A DNA stretch of 64,000 nucleotides from Lentzea jiangxiensis. GTDB lineage: Bacteria; Actinomycetota; Actinomycetes; Mycobacteriales; Pseudonocardiaceae. Below are positions 58,646 to 64,000 of this stretch, piece by piece (within the stretch, counting starts at the first letter, position 1; each line of letters begins with the position of its first letter). Where the stretch lies: assembly GCF_900104175.1 (NCBI RefSeq), contig NZ_FNIX01000001.1, positions 757,975-821,974 on the forward strand. The letters run 5' to 3'. The notes under the pieces are model-generated. The model worked only from the letters and a program-made list of their open reading frames with translations. It was not told where the DNA came from and did not search any database. Made by a program: the position numbers and the translations under genes.

Positions 58646-59178
58646 GGCTGGGCGTTCTCGTGCAGCAGCAGGAGGGTGTAGGCGGCGATCGACTGCGCGT
58701 CCGTGATCTCGCGCTGGGCGATCATCGCCTCGAACTCGGCACGCGGGAACCACCGCGAGCGCATGTCCTGCTCCTCGTGCTCGCGCTCGTGGAACCCCTC
58801 GGTGAGCTCCGTGGCGAGGAACACGCGGCCGCGCTGCGACGACATGCCCGGTGCGACGTCGAGCAGTCCCAGCTCGACCAGCCGCCCGGCGCGCAATCCG
58901 GTCTCCTCCCGCAGCTCGCGGCGCGCGAGCTCCAGCGGGTCGGAGTCCTCCCGGTCGGGCGCGGTGCCCTGCGGGAACTCCCAGCGGCGCAGGCCGAGCG
59001 GGTAGCGGAACTGCTCGACGAGCCGCACGCGTTCCCCGTCGAGCGGGATGACCAGCGCGAAGTCGGGCTTGTCGACCACGCCGTAGATGCCGTTCGAACC
59101 GTCCGCGCGCCGGATCTCGTCCTCGCGAACGGTCATCCACGGATTTGCGTACACCTGACGGGTGCCGAGGCTTTCCAC
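58642..59178 (-). CDS. NUDIX hydrolase, ADP-ribose pyrophosphatase-like
   Basis: 178 residues. NUDIX box with the REELREETGL core reads ELARRELREETGL, preceded by WEFPQGTAPDREDSDP. The N-terminal VYANPWMTVREDEI segment is the ADPRase beta-sheet start. It removes nucleoside diphosphate derivatives such as ADP-ribose. GTG 59178 has TACGGT 7 nt before it on the minus strand (59186-59191) and no ribosome-binding site. Divergent from nucS. Confidence 0.9.
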   Translation of the reverse strand: MESLGTRQVYANPWMTVREDEIRRADGSNGIYGVVDKPDFALVIPLDGERVRLVEQFRYPLGLRRWEFPQGTAPDREDSDPLELARRELREETGLRAGRLVELGLLDVAPGMSSQRGRVFLATELTEGFHEREHEEQDMRSRWFPRAEFEAMIAQREITDAQSIAAYTLLLLHENAQP

Positions 59179-59185
59179 GGCACGG

Positions 59186-59226
59186 ACCGTACCTAACGAC
59201 TCGTTTCTGGACACACCCCGTAGCCT
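59186..59226. promoter_or_regulatory. divergent leaderless promoters of the NUDIX gene and nucS
   Basis: The minus strand reads TACGGT at 59186-59191, 7 nt before GTG 59178. The plus strand has TAGCCT at 59221-59226, 6 nt before GTG 59233. Both lack a ribosome-binding site. Confidence 0.55.
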
Positions 59227-59232
59227 GTCGCG

Positions 59233-59892
59233 GTGCGTCTCGTCATCGCTCGCTGCAAGGTCGACTACGTAGGCCGACTCACCGCCCATCTGCCGATGGC
59301 CCAGCGCTTGCTGCTCATCAAAGCCGACGGTTCGGTGTCGATCCACTCCGACGACCGCGCGTACAAGCCGTTGAACTGGATGAGCCCGCCCTGCTGGCTG
59401 ATCGAGGACCCGGACATCTGGACGGTGCAGAACAAGGCGGGGGAGAAGCTGATCATCACCCTCGAAGAGGTCCTGCACGACTCCAAGCACGAGCTCGGCC
59501 CGGAGCCCGGCCTGCAGAAGGACGGCGTCGAAGCCGACCTGCAGAAGCTCCTCGCCGAGCACGTCACCACCCTGGGCGACGGCTGGACCCTGGTGCGCCG
59601 CGAGTTCCCGACCCCGATCGGCCCGGTCGACCTGATGTGCCGCGACTCCGGCGGCGCCTCGGTCGCCGTGGAGATCAAGCGCCGCGGCGAGATCGACGGC
59701 GTCGAGCAGCTGACCCGGTACCTGGAGCTGCTGAACCGCGACCCGCTGCTCGCGCCGGTGTCCGGTGTGTTCGCGGCGCAGCAGATCAAGCCGCAGGCGC
59801 GGACGCTGGCCGAGGACCGCGGGATCCGGTGCGTGGTGCTGGACTACGACGCGTTGCGCGGGATCGAGCCGGACGAGTTCCGGCTGTTCTGA
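59233..59892 (+). CDS. nucS: endonuclease NucS/EndoMS
   Basis: 219 residues. Mismatch-specific endonuclease carrying non-canonical mismatch repair in actinobacteria and archaea without MutS/L. N-terminal dimer and DNA-binding domain ([32 protein letters not shown]). C-terminal PD-(D/E)xK core with Asp133 (GPVDLMC), Glu147 and Lys149 (VAVEIKRRG) and [10 protein letters not shown]. The C-terminal DEFRLF recalls the beta-clamp-binding tail. GTG 59233. Its stop forms TGATCA with the converging gene. Confidence 0.95.
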   Translation: MRLVIARCKVDYVGRLTAHLPMAQRLLLIKADGSVSIHSDDRAYKPLNWMSPPCWLIEDPDIWTVQNKAGEKLIITLEEVLHDSKHELGPEPGLQKDGVEADLQKLLAEHVTTLGDGWTLVRREFPTPIGPVDLMCRDSGGASVAVEIKRRGEIDGVEQLTRYLELLNRDPLLAPVSGVFAAQQIKPQARTLAEDRGIRCVVLDYDALRGIEPDEFRLF

Positions 59893-60222
59893 TCAGTTCT
59901 CGAACATGCCGATGGCCCAGATCGCCGCTGAGAGCGGGTGGTCCGGGCCTGACGCGTCATGGGCGAGCTTCGCCGCCCGCACCGGTCTGCCCTCCACGAG
60001 CAGGTCCATGAGTTCCGCGAGCACCTCGTCGGGCAGCGACTCGAGCAGGGCGAGCGCCGCGGCGTCGCGCCCCTCCGCGTCCACGTCGATCTCGTCCACT
60101 CCCCGAGTCTCGGCTTCGAGGGCAGCCTCGTGCGACCGAATTCGCTGCTTGCGCGCTTCAGCGAGCGACTCTTCGAACGCCGTGGTTTGGTGATCATTCA
60201 CACGGGGTAGGACTGCGCTCAC
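59893..60222 (-). CDS. conserved hypothetical acidic helical protein
   Basis: 109 residues from GTG 60222 (GTG 60201, VNDHQTTAFEE, is an alternative start). Acidic and helical (FEESLAEARKQRIRSHEAAL; LLESLPDEVLAELMDLLVEG; LSAAIWAIGMFEN). No known motif. Stop TGA abuts the nucS stop with no gap. Its start region overlaps the promoter of the symporter gene, with TACTGT at 60229-60234 on the plus strand. Confidence 0.65.
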   Translation of the reverse strand: MSAVLPRVNDHQTTAFEESLAEARKQRIRSHEAALEAETRGVDEIDVDAEGRDAAALALLESLPDEVLAELMDLLVEGRPVRAAKLAHDASGPDHPLSAAIWAIGMFEN

Positions 60223-60286
60223 CTGGAGTACTGTCCTCTCCTGGTCGATGCTGTTCGACTTTGTGCGAAGTCTTGGGAGGTGGACG

Positions 60287-61978
60287 GTGACGATCTTGGC
60301 CGAGGCGGACCTGCGGCTGGACGCGGGACCGATCGACTACGCGTTGCTCGTCATCTACTTCGTCGTGGTGCTGGGCATCGGCGTGATGGCACGGCGATCC
60401 GTCTCCTCCAGCCTCGACTTCCTGCTGTCCGGGCGGTCGCTGCCGGCGTGGGTGACGGGTCTCGCGTTCATCTCCGCGAACCTCGGCGCGCTCGAGCTGA
60501 TGGGCATGACGGCCAACGGCGCGCAGTACGGCATGGCGACCGTGCACTACTACTGGATCGGCGCCATCCCCGCGATGGTGTTCCTCGGTCTGGTGATGAT
60601 GCCGTTCTACTACGGCTCGAAAGTGCGCAGTGTTCCCGAGTTCATGCGCCGCCGCTTCGGCAAGCCGGCCCACCTCGTCAACGCGATCAGCTTCGCCGTC
60701 GCGCAGATCCTGATCGCGGGCATCAACCTGTTCGCGCTCGCGGTGATCATCGACGCGCTGCTCGGGTGGCCGCTGCCGGTGTCGATCTGCGTCGCGGCGC
60801 TGGTGGTCCTCGCCTACACGACGCTCGGTGGCCTGTCCGCCGCGATCTACAACGAGGTGCTGCAGTTCTTCGTCATCGTGGCCGCGCTGGCGCCGTTGAC
60901 GATCCTCGGCCTGATCAAGGTCGGTGGCTGGCAGGGGATCGTCGAGAAGGTCACCGACCAGGAGCAGCTGTCCGCCTGGCCCGCGACGGAACTCACCGGC
61001 ATCAACAGCCCGGTGTGGAGTGTGGTCGGGTTGGTGTTCGGTCTGGGCTTCGTGCTGTCGTTCGGGTACTGGACGACGAACTTCGCCGAGGTGCAGCGCG
61101 CGATGAGCGCCAAGTCCATGTCCGCGGCCAAGCGCACGCCGATCATCGGCGCGTACCCGAAGGCCCTGATCCCGGCGATCATCATCATCCCCGGCATCAT
61201 CGCCGCGTTGATCGTGCCGGAGATGGCCCAGCTCAAAGCCGGCGACACGAGTGGCGACGTGGCCTACAACGACGTGCTGCCCCTGCTGATGCGCGACCTT
61301 CTGCCGAACGGCATCCTCGGCATCGCGATCACCGGTCTGCTGGCGAGCTTCATGGCCGGTGTGGCGGCGAACGTCAGCTCGTTCAACACCGTCTTCACGT
61401 ACGACCTGTGGCAGGACTACGTGAAGAAGGACCGTCCGGACGAGTACTACCTGCGCGTCGGGCGCCTGGCGACGGTCGGTGCGTGCGTCCTCGCGATCGG
61501 CACGGCGTTCATCGCGGCGGCGCTCGGCGGGTCCAACATCATGGACTACATCCAGGCGCTGTTCTCGTTCTTCAACGCGCCGCTGTTCGCGACGTTCATC
61601 CTCGGCATGTTCTGGAAGCGGATGACGCCGACCGCCGGTTGGGTCGGTCTGCTCGCGGGCACGTTCACCGCGATCTTCATCTACGTGATCTCGGAGCCGT
61701 CGTTCGGCATCGAGCTGCTGGAACTGCCCGGCCAGGGCGCCAGCTTCCTCGGCGCGGGTCTGGCGTTCGTGGTCGACATCGTCGTGAGCGTCGCGGTCAC
61801 GACGGTCACGCGGCCGAAGCCGGACAGCGAGCTCGTCGGGCTGGTCTACAGCCTCACGCCCAAGGAGGACAGGGCGCACTCCACCACGGGTGAGGACGCG
61901 GGCTGGTACCGCTCGCCCGCCCTGCTCGGTGGCGGTGTGCTGGCCCTGACCGCCGTTCTCTACTTCGTCTTCGGCTGA
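60287..61978 (+). CDS. sodium:solute symporter (SSS family)
   Basis: 563 residues with about 14 TM helices. Family landmarks are GVMARRSVSSSLDFLLSGRSLPAW, AFISANLGALELMGM (sodium-binding helix 1 region), GLSAAIYNEVLQFFVI and ITGLLASFMAGVAANVSSFNTVF (sodium-site Ser/Thr). GTG 60287 has GGGAGG 6 nt upstream; ATG 60248 has no ribosome-binding site. Substrate (sugar, amino acid or carboxylate) cannot be told. Followed 11 nt later by a small membrane protein gene. Confidence 0.9.
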   Translation: MTILAEADLRLDAGPIDYALLVIYFVVVLGIGVMARRSVSSSLDFLLSGRSLPAWVTGLAFISANLGALELMGMTANGAQYGMATVHYYWIGAIPAMVFLGLVMMPFYYGSKVRSVPEFMRRRFGKPAHLVNAISFAVAQILIAGINLFALAVIIDALLGWPLPVSICVAALVVLAYTTLGGLSAAIYNEVLQFFVIVAALAPLTILGLIKVGGWQGIVEKVTDQEQLSAWPATELTGINSPVWSVVGLVFGLGFVLSFGYWTTNFAEVQRAMSAKSMSAAKRTPIIGAYPKALIPAIIIIPGIIAALIVPEMAQLKAGDTSGDVAYNDVLPLLMRDLLPNGILGIAITGLLASFMAGVAANVSSFNTVFTYDLWQDYVKKDRPDEYYLRVGRLATVGACVLAIGTAFIAAALGGSNIMDYIQALFSFFNAPLFATFILGMFWKRMTPTAGWVGLLAGTFTAIFIYVISEPSFGIELLELPGQGASFLGAGLAFVVDIVVSVAVTTVTRPKPDSELVGLVYSLTPKEDRAHSTTGEDAGWYRSPALLGGGVLALTAVLYFVFG

Positions 61979-61989
61979 GGGAGGCCGCC

Positions 61990-62226
61990 ATGAGGTTGTT
62001 CGACCTGCGAATCATCATCGCTTTCCTCTTCGGCCTGTACGGCGTTGTACTGGTCGTCGTCGGTCTCGGTTTCACGACGGACGAGGACCTGAAGAAGGCT
62101 GAAGGGGTCAACATCAACCTGTGGGCCGGCATCGCCATGGCGGTGCTGGCGGCGCTGTTCGCCGCGTGGGCGGTGCTGCGGCCTCAGTTCGTGGACACGG
62201 ACAAGCAGCCGCTCGAGGAGCTATGA
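61990..62226 (+). CDS. two-TM small protein associated with the symporter
   Basis: 78 residues: two hydrophobic helices (IIIAFLFGLYGVVLVVVGLGF; LWAGIAMAVLAALFAAWAVL) joined by a polar loop DEDLKKAEGVNIN. ATG 61990 has GGGAGG upstream. Directly after the symporter gene, so a subunit or assembly partner is likely. Confidence 0.85.
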   Translation: MRLFDLRIIIAFLFGLYGVVLVVVGLGFTTDEDLKKAEGVNINLWAGIAMAVLAALFAAWAVLRPQFVDTDKQPLEEL

Positions 62227-62313
62227 CCGCGGACGACCTGGGTGGACGGGGTTGAAGGCCTCGATCGTCCACGCGTCGAGCCAGTTGATTGCGCGGCGAA
62301 TTCGGTTGCGCAC
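62221..62313 (-). CDS. 30-residue basic small protein
   Basis: GTG 62313 has GAGGAGAGAC directly upstream on the minus strand and opens RNRIRRAINWLDAWTIEAF, then NPVHPGRPRS and TAG (62221-62223). The amphipathic Arg/Trp pattern and strong ribosome-binding site argue for translation. It overlaps the end of the converging membrane gene by 6 nt. No family recognised. Confidence 0.4.
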   Translation of the reverse strand: MRNRIRRAINWLDAWTIEAFNPVHPGRPRS

Positions 62314-62440
62314 GTCTCTCCTCTTCTCGGGGTCTTCACCCGGTACAGCGCGTCGATCTTCTGAATCGTTCCCGTAGCGCTGCGTGACATGTGCCACGGA
62401 GCAACTCGGGGTACCGGCCACGAACGTCCGCGAAGGTCGC

Positions 62441-62446
62441 TACCGT
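62441..62446 (+). promoter_or_regulatory. -10 element for a leaderless lipoprotein gene
   Basis: TACCGT ends 7 nt before GTG 62454. The start it predicts gives a proper signal peptide, unlike the longer ATG frame from 62391. Confidence 0.5.
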
Positions 62447-62453
62447 GCACGTC

Positions 62454-63458
62454 GTGCCTCGTTTTCGTGCCGCCGCCGTGGTCGCCGCCGCCGCGCTGCT
62501 GATGGCCGGTTGTACGACCGGTCCGGGTCTTGCCAAGACCAACTCGCCGCGCCGCACCGTGCAGGCGGGCGCCGACACGACGACGTCGGCCGAACCGTCG
62601 ACCAGGTCGTCCGCGCCGGTGAACAGGCCGGTCGACCCCGCGTTCGCCGCGGAGCGGCTGCGGCTGGTCAACCCGTGCGCGTTGATCGAGAAGGACCTGC
62701 TGCAGACCGTCGGCACGCCGTCGAGGTACACGAGCAGCAGCTACACGCGCTGCTCGAACTACATGAAGGACAAGGGCGGCAAGACGCTCAACGTCACGGT
62801 GGACATCGGCTACACCCTGACGTCCACCGAGCTGAAGAACGCCAGGAACACGATCGCGGGGCTCAAGAGCAGCGAGCAGAAGCTGACGTCGACGTGCGCG
62901 ATCACGGCGGTGACGCAGGAGAACCCGCCGCAGGCCGTGCGCGTCCAGGTCGGCGTCGGCAGCGAGGGCGCGGAGCCGTGCGAGCCGGCGCGCAAGCTGC
63001 TCGAGGGCGTGGTGCGCAAGCTCAGGGGCAACCCGCAGAAGTACAGCCCGCCCAAGGGGTCCCCGGTCGAGGTCGACCCGTGCGCGGTGGTGGACAAGGC
63101 GACGCTGGCGCCCGTGGTCGGTGCGTCGCCGCGCATGCTCGCGTTCGGCCTGCACCAGTGCTCGTGGTCCGGTCAGAGCGCGCAGATGCAGATCGAGTTC
63201 AAGACGGCGCGCATCCCCAGGGACGGCAAGTTCGACACCCAGTCCGCCGAGGTCGACCTGGGCGGGCCGAAGGGCTACCAGGTGCTCAAGGACGGCCCGT
63301 TCCCTACCTGCGAGCTCGTGGTGGTCCGCACCAAGGACTCGAGCGACGCGGGTGAGATCGTGGAGCTCAGCGTCGGCGCGACCAAGGACAAGACGCTGGA
63401 CCGCTGCCAGGCGGTGCAGGCCTTCGCCAAGGGCGTCATCCCCAGCCTGCCCTCGTGA
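62454..63458 (+). CDS. lipoprotein with two DUF3558-like domains
   Basis: 334 residues. Signal peptide PRFRAAAVVAAAALLMAGCTT with lipobox LMAGC. A Thr/Ser/Pro linker follows. First domain: LVNPCALIEKDLLQTVGTPS and YTRCSNYM. Second domain: VDPCAVVDKATLAPVVGASP and HQCSWSGQSAQMQI. The paired Cys and PCAL/PCAV openings show a tandem duplication of the DUF3558 fold. Function unknown. Confidence 0.82.
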   Translation: MPRFRAAAVVAAAALLMAGCTTGPGLAKTNSPRRTVQAGADTTTSAEPSTRSSAPVNRPVDPAFAAERLRLVNPCALIEKDLLQTVGTPSRYTSSSYTRCSNYMKDKGGKTLNVTVDIGYTLTSTELKNARNTIAGLKSSEQKLTSTCAITAVTQENPPQAVRVQVGVGSEGAEPCEPARKLLEGVVRKLRGNPQKYSPPKGSPVEVDPCAVVDKATLAPVVGASPRMLAFGLHQCSWSGQSAQMQIEFKTARIPRDGKFDTQSAEVDLGGPKGYQVLKDGPFPTCELVVVRTKDSSDAGEIVELSVGATKDKTLDRCQAVQAFAKGVIPSLPS

Positions 63459-63529
63459 CCGCGGCCCGGTCGGGAGACCGGCGACGCGACGCGGGGGCTG
63501 AAAGTTGTCCCAGTACCCGTTAGGGTCGA

Positions 63530-63546
63530 GGTTACTGGCGAGTACC
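63530..63546. promoter_or_regulatory. TetR-like operator before the aldehyde dehydrogenase gene
   Basis: TACT-ggcg-AGTA is a perfect core (63533-63544) flanked by GGT and CC. TAGGGT at 63521-63526 is a possible -10, so the site covers the transcript start. Confidence 0.4.
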
Positions 63547-63557
63547 GGGAGGGCCCC

Positions 63558-64000
63558 ATGACGCAGACCGCTTCGGACAGCGCGCTGTCGGCCGATGGCG
63601 AGCAGCGGCGGTTCGCATCACTGGACCCGCGCACGGGCGAGGTCGTCGCGCACCACCCGATCCACACGGCCGCCGAGGTCGAGGACGCGGTGACGTCGGC
63701 GCGCGACGCCGCGGCGTGGTGGGCGGGCCTCGGCTTCGAGGGGCGCAAGGCCAAGCTCGACGCGTGGCGCAAGATCCTGTCGCAGCGCTCGGACGAGTTC
63801 ATCGCGCTGATCAGCTCGGAGACCGGCAAGCCCGCCGACGACTCCCGCGTCGAGGTCGCGCTGGTCATGGACCACCTGCACTGGGCCGCGCGGCACGCCG
63901 GTCGCGTGCTGGGCAAGCGCCGGGTCTCGTCGGGCATGCTGATGTTCAACCACAGCGCGACGCTGGAGTACCGGCCGTTGGGCGTCATCGGCGTCATCGG
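63558..64000 (+). CDS. aldehyde dehydrogenase family protein, 3' end cut by window edge
   Basis: 147 codons from ATG 63558 (GGGAGGGCC upstream) to the window end, so the catalytic Cys/Glu part is missing. The N-terminal fold reads FASLDPRTGEVVAHHPIHTAAEVEDAV, a coenzyme-domain start, and WRKILSQRSDEFIALISSETGKPADDSRVEV is the family Glu-Thr-Gly-Lys segment. EYRPLGVIGVI begins the NAD(P)-binding strand. The form resembles succinate-semialdehyde or long-chain aldehyde dehydrogenases; substrate not decidable. Confidence 0.88.
   Translation, partial: MTQTASDSALSADGEQRRFASLDPRTGEVVAHHPIHTAAEVEDAVTSARDAAAWWAGLGFEGRKAKLDAWRKILSQRSDEFIALISSETGKPADDSRVEVALVMDHLHWAARHAGRVLGKRRVSSGMLMFNHSATLEYRPLGVIGVI

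Overview
The window is a high-GC actinobacterial chromosome segment. GC-rich third codon positions, many GTG starts, 1-4 nt gene overlaps and leaderless promoters all point this way. Gene order and content (PE/PPE-like and EspG genes, DUF3558 lipoproteins, NucS, ethylmalonyl-CoA mutase, MurA with Asp117) suggest the Pseudonocardiaceae, perhaps a Lentzea/Saccharothrix relative. The genus is an inference from memory, not from a search.

Layout. 1-3.7 kb: an edge-truncated gene, a broken SWIM zinc-finger gene, tRNA-Arg(CCG) and a CDF metal exporter. 3.7-12.1 kb: a large secreted GH92 mannosidase, an acyl-CoA dehydrogenase followed by an elaborate three-stem inverted-repeat structure, and a DUF3105-DUF305 pair. 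12.3-26.5 kb: the argS-lysA-hom-thrC-thrB operon, rho, rpmE, prfA, then a BAAT-type hydrolase and lpd before prmC. 26.5-29.7 kb: a divergent accessory cassette with a TIR protein, a 36-aa peptide, a multi-TM protein and a small adaptor-like protein; the last two share a 17-residue GPVI motif. 29.8-33.4 kb: a type VII secretion accessory operon (PE-like, DUF3558, PPE-like, EspG and a broken membrane gene). 33.6-42.8 kb: threonylcarbamoyl-AMP synthase, a WecA-type transferase, and atpI-B-E-F-H-A-G-D. 42.8-49.0 kb: an MFS carrier, a heterodimeric ABC exporter and a sigma/anti-sigma-like pair, which together separate atpD from atpC. 49.1-54.3 kb: atpC, DUF2550, cob(I)alamin adenosyltransferase, murA and ethylmalonyl-CoA mutase. 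54.3-64 kb: a crotonase-like gene, XRE regulator/SDR, DJ-1/AraC pair, NUDIX, NucS, a sodium:solute symporter with a small partner, a lipoprotein and a truncated aldehyde dehydrogenase.

How it fits together. The backbone from argS to murA matches the order I know from Mycobacterium (argS-lysA-thr genes-rho-rpmE-prfA-hemK-sua5-rfe-atp-murA). Extra genes sit at three joints: prfA/prmC, prmC/sua5 and atpD/atpC. The prmC/sua5 joint carries the TIR/GPVI-motif cassette, the best candidate here for an undescribed system. The adenosyltransferase probably supplies coenzyme B12 to the nearby ethylmalonyl-CoA mutase. At least twelve genes have a TANNNT hexamer 6-8 nt before the start codon, which implies leaderless transcripts. 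Eight convergent gene pairs meet with no gap, most sharing or abutting palindromic stop codons.
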